Shown one piece after another: positions 1-10,010 of a stretch of 64,000 nt of DNA. Below the pieces are notes generated by a model. It ran no database searches and was not told the DNA's origin. It saw only the letters and a program-made list of their open reading frames with translations. Every line of letters begins with the position of its first letter. Position 1 is the stretch's first letter. A program made the translations under genes and the position numbers. Location: assembly GCF_002222615.2 (NCBI RefSeq), contig NZ_CP022412.2:3720001-3784000 (forward strand), given 5' to 3'. This DNA is from Bacteroides caccae. GTDB lineage: Bacteria; Bacteroidota; Bacteroidia; Bacteroidales; Bacteroidaceae.

Positions 1-2
1 CA

Positions 3-956
3 GCTGCACAGGTGTTGTTAGGTGTAAGGCAAATCCCTGTTCGTGTATTTATAAATCCAGATAAAGATAAATTGATAGAAACAAATTTCAGAGCCGGCAC
101 TACATTAAAACAAGTAGCATTCGATAAATCTATTCAAAGACACTTGGGTAATGCTTTATATCGAGACAGAGTTGAACATTTTCAGAATAAAACAGAACGT
201 AAAGAAGATGATTTCTCATTTTCAGAAAATGATTTGATTAATTTTTATAAAGGTGAATCTCGTGAAATGAAGAGATACATTCTAGATTCTATTAAAGATT
301 CAATTACACATAATCCTGATAATAAGCTTAAAGAGTTTATTGACATGGGTGGTCGTGCTAAAGAAAAACCGCTATCATATTCAACAGTAGAAAAAACATT
401 CTATTCTTTTTTTATTTATAATCAAGCCTTAGGAACAAGAATTGATGCTAAGCTAGAAGAAGGCTTAAATCCTAGAGAATTGGAAAAATCTCAAATTGTT
501 AAACTCATGAATATAATAGCCGACCGTATTTTAATAGGAAAATATGATTTTGACATAGGAACGTATAGAATAGAGAATCGATTACAACAAGGAGAGAATA
601 TTCCATGGGAGCATATCATTGCATACAGAATGATGAAAGAAGAAATTCTATATGCTTGGCTTGGATACATCTCAAAAGTTATCAATACCTATTTTGTAAA
701 TACTGGACAGATAGTTGATGATGATAAGTTATTTGAGTCAGAATTTAGTTCAGCCCTTTGGAATAATATCGATAATTTTGTTCAAAATTTATATAATCTT
801 CCAATGTGGAAGAATAAAGAGTTTTCTCAAACAATTTTTGGAGGTAAACAGAATTACACATTTTGGAAAACGATATTTCAAACAGGTGAATCTCAACATG
901 GAGAGAAAATTCTTGTTGCGCCTCTCAATCTTATAGAAATGATTAAACCTGTATAA
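3..956 (+). CDS. C-terminal part of a ParB/Srx-fold-like protein, 5' end outside the window
   Basis: The reading frame is open from the first base of the window, so the true start lies upstream. The first visible residues (AAQVLLGVRQIPVRVF) resemble the end of a ParB/sulfiredoxin-type or DGQHR-type nucleotide-binding domain, where a small helix leads into an IPVxVF strand; the signature part of that domain would be off the edge. The remaining roughly 300 residues are charged, mostly helical and not recognised. The gene is visibly AT-richer than its neighbours. It ends three bases before hsdM on the same strand, so it is probably co-transcribed with the restriction-modification genes. It has no helicase or HsdR motifs. 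A regulatory or defence accessory role is inference; the fold call is tentative. Confidence 0.5.
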   Translation, partial: AAQVLLGVRQIPVRVFINPDKDKLIETNFRAGTTLKQVAFDKSIQRHLGNALYRDRVEHFQNKTERKEDDFSFSENDLINFYKGESREMKRYILDSIKDSITHNPDNKLKEFIDMGGRAKEKPLSYSTVEKTFYSFFIYNQALGTRIDAKLEEGLNPRELEKSQIVKLMNIIADRILIGKYDFDIGTYRIENRLQQGENIPWEHIIAYRMMKEEILYAWLGYISKVINTYFVNTGQIVDDDKLFESEFSSALWNNIDNFVQNLYNLPMWKNKEFSQTIFGGKQNYTFWKTIFQTGESQHGEKILVAPLNLIEMIKPV

Positions 957-3534
<2,578 letters not shown>

Positions 3535-3539
3535 TCGTT

Positions 3540-4961
3540 ATGGATACAAAGAAATTACGTCAAAAGATACTCAACCTTGCGATACATGGAAAACTTGTAC
3601 CGCAAGACCCAAACGATGAACCTGCATCAGTTTTGCTCGAACGAATTAAGGCTGAAAAAGAACGACTGATAAAAGAAGGAAAAATCAAGCGTAGCAAGAA
3701 GCCTGTAAAGACTTCCGATACGCCACATTATCAGCAGGTACCGTTTGAAGTGCCGGATTCGTGGACTTGGACAACACTAGGAGAAATAAGTAATTATGGT
3801 GATTGCAATAATGTTTCTATCATAGATATTGCCACTGATGAATGGATACTAGAACTTGAAGATTTAGAAAAAGATACAGCTTCCATTATTCAAATGCTAT
3901 CGAAAAAAGAAAGAAACATCAAAGGTGTACGTCACAAATTCGACAAAGGAGATGTATTATATTCCAAATTGCGCACATATTTAAATAAGGTGTTGGTTGC
4001 TCCTAAAACAGGGTATTGTACAACGGAAATTATTCCGTTCAATTCATATTGTGGTATTTCCAATTTTTATTTGTGTCATGTGTTGCGGTCTGCATATTTC
4101 CTTGATTATACGCAACAATGTGGTTACGGTGTTAAAATGCCAAGATTAAGCACAAATGATGCGTGCAAAGGAATGATACCATTACCACCCATTGCCGAGC
4201 AACAACGTATTGTGGTAGAAATAGAAAAATGGTTTGCTTTGATTGACCAAGTAGAGCAAGACAAAGTCGATTTGCAGACTACAATCAAACAAACCAAATC
4301 CAAAATTCTTGACTTAGCCATTCATGGCAAGCTAGTACCACAAGACCCGAATGACAAGCCAGCCATTGAACTCTTGAAACGTATAAATCCCGACTTCACA
4401 CCTTGTGATAACGGACATTATCCGAACTTTCCATTTGATATACCTAAAAAATGGAATTGGGTTACACTTGGAGAAATTGGCAAATGGCAATCAGGCAGTA
4501 CACCGAGCAGACTAAATAAAGATTATTATAATGGTGATATTCCTTGGCTAAAAACTGGAGATTTAAACGATGGATATATTACCCATATTCCTGAATATAT
4601 AACAGAAAAAGCTCTGAATGAAACTTCTGTAAAGCTTAATCCTACAGGTAGTATATTAATGGCAATGTATGGTGCTACAATAGGTAAATTGGGAATTTTA
4701 ACTTATCCAGCAACCACAAATCAAGCTTGTTGTGCTTGCGAGATTTATACCGGAATAGAAAAAGAGTTTCTTTTCTACTTTTTACTATCTCATAGAGCAG
4801 ATTTTATAAAATTGGGGGGTGGTGGAGCACAGCCGAACATATCAAAAGAAAAAATAATAAATACCTATATTCCTTTACCACCTTCTGAAGAACAAAAAAG
4901 GATTGTAAATGCTGTTAATGATGTGTTTGCCCAATTAGATGTAATAATGGAGAGTCTATAA
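3540..4961 (+). CDS. hsdS: Type I restriction-modification specificity subunit, expressed copy (HsdS)
   Basis: Sequence-recognition subunit with the full two-half architecture. The N-terminal conserved arm (MDTKKLRQKILNLAIHGKLV) is followed by target recognition domain 1 (about 75-220, ending PLPPIAEQQRIV), a central conserved helix that repeats LAIHGKLVPQDPNDKP, and recognition domain 2 (about 300-455, ending PLPPSEEQKRIV) with a short C-terminal helix. At 473 residues it is complete. It is the only one of the three hsdS modules with the N-terminal arm and a place in the hsdM operon, so it is the expressed one in this orientation. Sequence shared with the silent modules lies at 3713-3738 and around 4357-4424. 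Its stop overlaps the convergent silent cassette by six bases. Confidence 0.95.
   Translation: MDTKKLRQKILNLAIHGKLVPQDPNDEPASVLLERIKAEKERLIKEGKIKRSKKPVKTSDTPHYQQVPFEVPDSWTWTTLGEISNYGDCNNVSIIDIATDEWILELEDLEKDTASIIQMLSKKERNIKGVRHKFDKGDVLYSKLRTYLNKVLVAPKTGYCTTEIIPFNSYCGISNFYLCHVLRSAYFLDYTQQCGYGVKMPRLSTNDACKGMIPLPPIAEQQRIVVEIEKWFALIDQVEQDKVDLQTTIKQTKSKILDLAIHGKLVPQDPNDKPAIELLKRINPDFTPCDNGHYPNFPFDIPKKWNWVTLGEIGKWQSGSTPSRLNKDYYNGDIPWLKTGDLNDGYITHIPEYITEKALNETSVKLNPTGSILMAMYGATIGKLGILTYPATTNQACCACEIYTGIEKEFLFYFLLSHRADFIKLGGGGAQPNISKEKIINTYIPLPPSEEQKRIVNAVNDVFAQLDVIMESL
3713..3738 (+). repeat. Inverted repeat 1, copy in expressed hsdS
   Basis: A 26-base stretch just before recognition domain 1 of the expressed hsdS recurs exactly, inverted, at 7546-7571 next to the silent hsdS module. 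It encodes the SDTPHYQQ segment. The bases immediately outside differ (c here, t in the other copy on the left). Inversion across this pair would exchange recognition domains and would also flip the recombinase gene lying between them. Confidence 0.9.
4357..4418 (+). repeat. Inverted repeat 2, copy in expressed hsdS
   Basis: A 62-base stretch in the central conserved region of hsdS is identical, inverted, to 6854-6915 in the silent two-domain module. Homology extends further to the left at lower identity. Because it sits between recognition domains 1 and 2, recombination here would swap only the C-terminal domain. Confidence 0.9.
4412..4424 (+). repeat. Inverted repeat 3, copy in expressed hsdS
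   Basis: The 13-mer cggacattatccg immediately before recognition domain 2 recurs inverted at 5430-5442, at the start of the single-domain silent cassette. In both copies it encodes GHYP. The repeat is itself nearly palindromic (cgga...tccg), as expected for a tyrosine-recombinase core site. Confidence 0.75.
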
Positions 4962-4979
4962 ACTCTCCATTATTACATC
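4938..4979. repeat. Tail-to-tail hsdS palindrome
   Basis: Two perfect 18-base arms (4938-4955 and 4962-4979) flank a 6-base centre. They arise because the expressed hsdS and the silent cassette end in the same codons (LDVIMESL) and converge with overlapping stops. The hairpin could also act as a bidirectional transcription stop, though it lacks a clear T-run. Confidence 0.85.
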
Positions 4980-5456
4980 AAGATGTTTGAATGTAACATT
5001 GATTGCTTCAACAATCCTCATTTGTTCTTTGTAAGGTGGAATTGGAACTTCTATTTCCTTGAATAGTTTCTTGTTCAAGTGAGGAATAGCAGAACCCACC
5101 TTATTCTCCCGCAATATCTTTCTGTGCAAGTTGATAACTTGTAATACATATTCGGTATTCATATTTTCGTTAATAGACAACTGTTTGAAAGTACTACCTT
5201 GATAGCCATCAATCGGAGTCCTGAATACCTCACCTGAGTTCTCTCCATCTACTAAAATCAAAAGTGAATTTGCTGATATATATTTGCCGGAATTCAAAGT
5301 CTTGGCCTCACGCTCACCACGCAAATATTTGACATCAAGATTTACTCTTTCTATGCCATTTTGCTTATCACCATCAACTAAAGCGCATAACACTTGCATG
5401 GGCGTAATCGTCCAATTATTAGGTAACTGCGGATAATGTCCGATACGTTCCTTATA
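4956..5456 (-). pseudogene. hsdS: Silent hsdS cassette with one C-terminal recognition domain
   Basis: The frame is open from 5456 (a stop codon lies at 5457-5459) and reads YKERIGHYPQLPNNW, then a recognition domain, then PIPPYKEQMRIV and the C-terminal helix ending LDVIMESL as in the expressed hsdS. The internal ATG at 5399 falls inside the domain and is not a natural start. There is no N-terminal arm and no promoter, so this is a donor cassette, not a gene that makes a working protein. The 13-base match at 5430-5442 places it in register with domain 2 of the expressed copy. It converges on the expressed gene with a six-base overlap, which fits a small inversion unit of about 1 kb. Confidence 0.85.
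5430..5442 (-). repeat. Inverted repeat 3, copy in silent cassette
   Basis: Inverted copy of the 13-mer at 4412-4424. It lies at the 5' edge of the silent single-domain cassette. Confidence 0.75.
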
Positions 5457-5488
5457 TTACTACCATATTCATTTTAAATCAATGTAGT

Positions 5489-6292
5489 ATGGTAACAAAA
5501 TTCAAAAATCATTTGGCAAAGACTAATCTCGCCAGGAACACCGTTACATCGTATGTTTGGACGGTGCAGTATTTCCTCAACCATTATGGGGAAGTGAACA
5601 AGAGGAACCTTTTGGCATACAAGGGGTATTTGGTAGAAAACTTCAAGCCGCAGACGGTCAATTTGCGGTTACAGGGAATCAACCAGTATTTGGAGTTTAC
5701 GAAACAAGAAAAACTAAAAGTAAAGTTCGTAAAGGTGCAGCAAAAGAACTTCTTGGAAAATGTAATCAGCGATGCTGATTATAAATTTCTCAAAGCGCAA
5801 CTTAAAGCCGATGGTTACGATGAATGGTATTTCGTCGTGTGGTTTATGGCTGCCACCGGAGCACGTGTTAGTGAATTACTCCACATTAAAGCGGAGCATA
5901 TTAAAGTGGGTTATCTTGACCTGTATAGCAAAGGCGGAAAGATACGACGGCTATACATCCCCAAGAATCTACGAACAGAAGCAGAGAAATGGTTGAAGAA
6001 TAAAGGCTTAACATCCGGATATATCTTCTTGAACCGTTTCGGACAGCGCATTACTACTCGTGGGATAGCTTCCCAACTCAAACATTTTGCTGAAAAATAC
6101 GGAATGAACAAGGATGTTGTTTATCCTCATTCATTCCGTCACCGTTTTGCCAAAAATTTCCTTGACCGCTTTAATGACCTTGCTCTTCTTGCCGACCTAA
6201 TGGGACATGAAAGCATAGAGACCACCCGTATCTATCTTCGTAGAACCGCCAGTGAGCAGCAGAAGATAGTGGACAAAGTGGTAAATTGGTAA
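5489..6292 (+). CDS. Tyrosine recombinase, probable hsdS invertase
   Basis: Site-specific recombinase of the phage-integrase family, 267 residues, the compact size typical of DNA invertases. The N-terminal SAM-like core-binding domain spans about 1-85. The catalytic domain has the complete set of residues: Arg126 in TGARVSEL, a lysine in SKGGKIRR, His214 and Arg217 in HSFRHRF, His240 in MGHESIETT, and the nucleophile Tyr249. It lies between the expressed and silent hsdS modules, inside the segment bounded by the 26-base repeats, so it would be inverted along with them. Recombinases in this setting are known to drive hsdS phase variation in Bacteroides. A short inverted repeat (5461-5467 and 5488-5494) overlaps its start codon. 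Confidence 0.92.
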   Translation: MVTKFKNHLAKTNLARNTVTSYVWTVQYFLNHYGEVNKRNLLAYKGYLVENFKPQTVNLRLQGINQYLEFTKQEKLKVKFVKVQQKNFLENVISDADYKFLKAQLKADGYDEWYFVVWFMAATGARVSELLHIKAEHIKVGYLDLYSKGGKIRRLYIPKNLRTEAEKWLKNKGLTSGYIFLNRFGQRITTRGIASQLKHFAEKYGMNKDVVYPHSFRHRFAKNFLDRFNDLALLADLMGHESIETTRIYLRRTASEQQKIVDKVVNW

Positions 6293-6305
6293 AGCCACAT
6301 CAGCC

Positions 6306-6335
6306 CTTAGAAGTGTATTCGTTTACACTTCTAAG
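6306..6335. terminator. Bidirectional hairpin between recombinase and silent hsdS
   Basis: A perfect 12-base stem (6306-6317 with 6324-6335) and a 6-base loop lie 13 bases after the recombinase stop. It includes the last codons and stop of the silent hsdS on the other strand. T-runs on either side are weak. Confidence 0.65.
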
Positions 6336-7531
6336 GCTGTTTGAATGTTATCGAGAGCTGAGAATAATTCTTCTATCTTTTGGACGATGCGTTGTTGCTC
6401 GGCAAGAGGAGGCAACGGAAATAGCCATTCATCAATGTGCCCTTTATTGATAGAAGGTGAATTATCTCCTTTCATAAATTGGTTTAATCCATTTACCACA
6501 TTATCAGAAATCATAAGATAATAGCAATAGTCTGAATTTAGAAGTTGTGGAATAGGACTACACACGTAAAATCCTGTTGACGCTATACAATTATCATTAG
6601 CAACCTTTGCTATATTACGTAAATACGGACGAACCATCGAAAATATAACGTCATTCTTTTGAGTGTAACGGCTGGCTCTACTTGGTGCGTTTTCTGTTTT
6701 TATTGTTTTAATTTCGCTGATTATTTGTCGTCTATTATCAATAGAATCAATATCTATATATTGAAATTCTTCATTCTTGGGTTTTGTCGATTTCATAGGT
6801 GCAAAGATGTTCTTTCCTTTTACCCAAGTCCAATTTTGTGGTAACTTCTCACTATGTCCGTTATCACAAGGTGTGAAGTCGGGATTTATACGTTTCAAGA
6901 GTTCAATGGCTGGCTCGTCATTTGGGTCTTGTGGTACGACCTTGCCATGAATGGCAAGGTCAAGAATTTTGCTCTTGGTTTGTTTAATGATTGTTTGTAA
7001 GTCTGATTTGCCTTGTTCTATTTGGTCAATCAAAGCAAACCAATGTTTAATCTCGGCAACTATGCGTTGTTGCTCTGTTAAAGGTGGCAAAGGAAACCCC
7101 ATCTGTTCTAAATTGTATTTTGGCAAACCTTCACGACCACTACCCGTAATCTTCATAGATTTAGCGAAGTATGAAGATAAAACTAACGCATGAAAATATT
7201 CAGGTTCAACTAAAACTGAACGCATAATACAAACGTGTTGGCTGACATTACCACAATTAAAATCAGCAGGAACTACGACGCATCTTCCCAATGAACCACC
7301 AGTAATATTCAGCAACAAGTCGTTAGCAAGCACTTCCGTGCCTTTCATCTTCTGATGAACTTCTTCGGAAATATACTTGATGTCATCATAGACAAGTCTG
7401 TCATTATATACATTTTGCGAGCGGAAAAATGGAATCCCGTTCGCAGAATAGTTGCTTCCCCTTGGTGTGCTACCAGAACCTATCTTTGAGCATATTTCTT
7501 CAATCGTTGTCCACGCCCATCCCTCTGGCAC
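6323..7531 (-). pseudogene. hsdS: Silent hsdS module with two recognition domains, lacking the N-terminal arm
   Basis: Encodes a first recognition domain (starting near WAWTTIEE, ending PLPPLTEQQRIV), the central conserved region (LAIHGKVVPQDPNDEP) and a second recognition domain ending PLPPLAEQQRIV with a C-terminal helix. The open frame continues upstream past the GTG at 7531 through the 26-base repeat at 7546-7571 and then into a terminator hairpin, without the MDTKKL arm. The module is therefore promoterless and incomplete in this orientation. Both recognition domains differ from those of the expressed gene, so it is a reservoir of alternative specificities. Its 62-base central match permits exchange of the C-terminal domain alone. 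Confidence 0.88.
6854..6915 (-). repeat. Inverted repeat 2, copy in silent hsdS module
   Basis: Identical over 62 bases, in inverted orientation, to 4357-4418. It covers the central conserved region before the second recognition domain. Confidence 0.9.
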
Positions 7532-7545
7532 CTCAAACGGAACGT

Positions 7546-7571
7546 CCTGCTGATAATGTGGCGTATCGGAA
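7546..7571 (-). repeat. Inverted repeat 1, copy beside silent hsdS module
   Basis: Exact inverted copy of 3713-3738. It marks the outer boundary of the invertible segment of about 3.9 kb. Confidence 0.9.
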
Positions 7572-7577
7572 AGAAAA

Positions 7578-7601
7578 AAGGAGAGGAAAAATCCCCTCCT
7601 T
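7578..7601 (-). terminator. Rho-independent terminator after the 7618-8022 gene
   Basis: A 9-base stem with one mismatch and a 6-base loop, read on the minus strand, is followed by TTTTTTCTTT. It ends transcripts coming from the mobilization genes and shields the silent hsdS module from read-through. Confidence 0.8.
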
Positions 7602-7617
7602 AACTCTAAACCATGTA

Positions 7618-8022
7618 TTAGACATTCAAATCTTTCATCGGCAATCCATAATTGTATTGCCCGAAAAGTCCTTTGTGGATGAGCTTCAAACCAAGTGTCT
7701 GATAATACTTATAGTCGCCGCCTTCGGTGCAGAGGTATTTGTACCCATATCGTGGTGCATACTCCTTGAAGAACCGTACAAGTTCGTGCAATTCCACGTC
7801 CTGCTTCTTGGCAAAGTTGCAGTGTACAAGAATGATGCACCAGTCTGGAAAGCCGCCCATACCTTTGCTATACTCCCAAAAGCGAATGTAGAGTTTTACG
7901 GGCTTGATATTTACGCCCACGCAACAACCGTTCATTGTCGGTATAACGTGAAGGCTGTTTCTGTAACCGAACCTCTCGCAAATGTAGAGGTCAAAATCCA
8001 ATAGAAAATCTTTCTGTACCAT
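7618..8022 (-). CDS. Small uncharacterised protein of the mobilizable element, weakly GNAT-like
   Basis: A 134-residue soluble protein rich in aromatic residues and cysteines. No signal peptide or membrane segment is visible. The C-terminal third (HELVRFFKEYAPRYGYKYLC followed by KYYQTLGLK) is reminiscent of the last strands of acetyltransferase-fold proteins, where a 'YYQxLGF/L' segment is common, but no acetyl-CoA loop was recognised, so the link is weak. It starts 33 bases after the relaxase stop and ends at a clear terminator, so it is probably the last gene of the mobilization operon. Confidence 0.6.
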   Translation of the reverse strand: MVQKDFLLDFDLYICERFGYRNSLHVIPTMNGCCVGVNIKPVKLYIRFWEYSKGMGGFPDWCIILVHCNFAKKQDVELHELVRFFKEYAPRYGYKYLCTEGGDYKYYQTLGLKLIHKGLFGQYNYGLPMKDLNV

Positions 8023-8055
8023 TGTCGTTAATCTTTTGAATCGATAAATAAGCTG

Positions 8056-9015
8056 TTATAATCTCATGCCACGCTTGCGCTTGGGTTTCTTCTTCTTTCT
8101 TCTTAATATCTCCGCCATCTCTTGGTTGGCTTCCGCATCTGCCACATTAAAAGAAGAACCGATTCCGCTGAACAATCCCAACCCACTGCTGAAATTATCT
8201 TCAGAATGGCTTTGCGATACGGTCTGCGCCGTTTCCTCTTTGGGCTGTCGGATAGCTCTCTGCCTGTTGTTGAAATCATCCTCAAAGGCATTCCGTCTTA
8301 ACTGGTAATCGATGTTCATATAGCTGAACTCCCGACTTACCTTTGAACCGGAAAAGGATATGCCGCCATACTCAAACTTCACGCCCTGCACTTCCCTTGT
8401 CGTTCGGCTTACCTTGAATTTCATTTCAATGTCCCGTTCGGAAAGAGCCTCTTTCAGTCCGTTCCAACTTCGGGCATTGGGCAGTTCCTCTTTCAATGCC
8501 TTGTAAACCTCATGCTTAGCCTTGTCGTATGGACGCAAGCGTTCTTCCTTGATATTATCCTTGCCGTTGGCGAAATGCAGCCTGTATTTGGCGGTAAGCA
8601 TCTTGCAGACTTTCTCATTGCGGTAAAAGTCGTTCTTGTCGCTGATGGTCTTGCCGTCATTGTCCACACGGTTGAAAACGATGTGGCAGTGTGGATGCTC
8701 CCTGTCGGTATGTCGGGCTACAATGTACTGAGTATTGACTATTCCTATCTTCACCATGTAGTCACGGGCTATCTGCAACATGAACGCATCGTCATGGTGT
8801 AACCGTTCACCGTCTTCGGGTGAGAAGTTGAGCGAGGTATGCCCGACCGTGTTCTTCACCTTGTCATTGAGCAACGTCTGCAACTCGAACAGCTCCGCCA
8901 TCTGTTCGGGCGTTCCCTCCACACCGACCGCTTCCAGCAATTTGGACTTGTCCTCTCTCAGCACATAGCACACGCAACCGCTGAAAGATGTATCTTTCGT
9001 CTGTTTACCTATCAT
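8056..9015 (-). CDS. MOBP-type relaxase/mobilization nuclease (MobB-like)
   Basis: DNA relaxase that would nick the origin of transfer and pilot the strand during conjugative mobilization by a helper element. The three-histidine metal site is at about 102-111 (HTDREHPHCHIVFNRVD). The N-terminal segment begins MIGKQTKD and resembles Bacteroides MobB-type relaxases, although the catalytic tyrosine cannot be assigned with certainty. The C-terminus is a lysine/arginine-rich tail (about 304-319) suited to DNA contact. At 319 residues it is close to the size of other small Bacteroides relaxases. It overlaps the upstream mobC-like gene by 11 bases, indicating translational coupling. Confidence 0.88.
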   Translation of the reverse strand: MIGKQTKDTSFSGCVCYVLREDKSKLLEAVGVEGTPEQMAELFELQTLLNDKVKNTVGHTSLNFSPEDGERLHHDDAFMLQIARDYMVKIGIVNTQYIVARHTDREHPHCHIVFNRVDNDGKTISDKNDFYRNEKVCKMLTAKYRLHFANGKDNIKEERLRPYDKAKHEVYKALKEELPNARSWNGLKEALSERDIEMKFKVSRTTREVQGVKFEYGGISFSGSKVSREFSYMNIDYQLRRNAFEDDFNNRQRAIRQPKEETAQTVSQSHSEDNFSSGLGLFSGIGSSFNVADAEANQEMAEILRRKKKKPKRKRGMRL

Positions 9016-9364
9016 CTTTCAGCCTGTTTATGAGTTGGGACACCTCCTTTGCCATGTTCTCGCACTTGTCGGCTACGGCAAAGAATCCGTAGGTATTCGC
9101 CTGTCTTGCCAACTGGTTGAGATTGGTACTTTCTCCAATCAACTGCCGGATGACCGTAAGGTGCTCTTTAGTGATTCGTTCCCGTACCGTGCTGTTCATG
9201 ATGAGTGAACGGATGGTCTCGCTTTTGCTCTGTCTGCTTCGTCTGCACAGTGCACCCAACCAACCGAGTTCATCGTCTGTCAAACGCAGGGTAACTATGT
9301 TGTTTTTCTTCATTTGTTCTATCTGCTTTTCAGTGAATAATCTATTTGTGTAGCTTGATATCAT
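9005..9364 (-). CDS. Mobilization accessory protein, MobC-like
   Basis: Relaxosome accessory protein of the MobC family, expected to bind the transfer origin and help the relaxase. The sequence IVTLRLTDDELGWL followed by SKSETIRSLI is the ribbon-helix-helix-like DNA-binding part; the C-terminal half (NLNQLARQAN...) is the helical region shared by MobC proteins. The ATG at 9364 overlaps the upstream broken integrase by 23 bases; the internal ATG at about 9313 (MKKNNIV) would give a length closer to the family norm. It overlaps the relaxase start by 11 bases. Confidence 0.82.
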   Translation of the reverse strand: MISSYTNRLFTEKQIEQMKKNNIVTLRLTDDELGWLGALCRRSRQSKSETIRSLIMNSTVRERITKEHLTVIRQLIGESTNLNQLARQANTYGFFAVADKCENMAKEVSQLINRLKDDR

Positions 9365-9710
9365 TTCGTTTATAGAACGACTTGATAAAGGCGGCTACAT
9401 AATTACGTGCCCTCATCATCACCTTGTATGTCCCGATGGTGCGGTCTTTGCCCACACGTTTCAGGAAGTTGGCGCAATCCTTGTCGAATACCTTGATAAG
9501 TGTTTCGTACTCGCTGCCGATACCCTGATAGGCGTTGCGCACCATTTCAGCCGTAACAAACGCTTCACGGTCGGATGTGCGCTGATAGTGCTTGATGATT
9601 TGCGCCTTGATGTTGTCTAAGGTAAGGTTGATGTCCCTTGCTTCCTGTCCCTTGCCTTTCGCCTTGTTCCCTTTCACGTAGAGCAGCACCTTGAATGTGC
9701 TTCTGCTCAT
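9342..9710 (-). pseudogene. Vestigial tyrosine integrase, N-terminal part only
   Basis: The protein begins MSRSTFKVLLYVKGNK, like the arm-binding domain of Bacteroides element integrases, and continues with ARDINLTLDNIKAQIIKHY and a SAM-like core-binding region. It stops at about 120 residues without any catalytic domain. Compared with typical relatives, the part of the arm-binding domain between the first strand and the ARDIN helix also seems to be missing. It is therefore both internally deleted and truncated. ATG at 9710 is chosen over a TTG seven codons upstream. Its last codons run into the mobC-like gene. It shows that the neighbouring mobilization genes once belonged to an integrating element. 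Confidence 0.75.
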
Positions 9711-10010
9711 GCTTAACTTTTTTGGTTGCAAAACTAATTATCAACGAGTTAAACCTTGATAAGCAAACCTAAGCAGAGCAGCGCAAACGTCACGGTAACT
9801 GTTAAATCTTACATTTCCACGGGTAACGATTTGAAAACCGTTCTGCTTCCTAAATCCGCTTTTCTTTGCATTTTCCCTTTTTTTCCCGTTGGCTTCGTTT
9901 AGCGTCATAAACGCTTTATTAATAAGCCATTCAGTGCCATTTCTCCCTTTTTATTCGTTTATTCCAGAGATTTTCCGTAAGTTTGTCCACGATACGAACA
10001 ACATGATGCA
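9711..10010. other. Intergenic region upstream of the Crp-family gene
   Basis: No gene is seen in these 300 bases. An imperfect inverted repeat (ttatcaa at 9738-9744, ttgataa at 9756-9762, with ggttgc/gcaaacc just outside) lies immediately upstream of the mobilization genes and might be part of an origin of transfer or integrase arm site. The boundary between the mobile element and the chromosomal nrf locus must lie here, but no clear attachment repeat was recognised. Confidence 0.4.
9978..9985 (+). promoter_or_regulatory. Predicted -7 element for the Crp/Fnr gene
   Basis: TAAGTTTG matches the Bacteroides -7 consensus TAnnTTTG and lies 25 bases upstream of the start codon. A T-rich stretch (ttattcgttt) is at roughly the -33 position. 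Confidence 0.6.

Noticed and set aside
3-956. Restriction subunit hsdR
   Set aside because: No nuclease or helicase motif is present and the protein is far too short.
5489-6292. Integrase of the mobilizable element
   Set aside because: Its position inside the hsdS inverted repeats and compact size fit an hsdS invertase; the element has its own vestigial integrase at 9342-9710.
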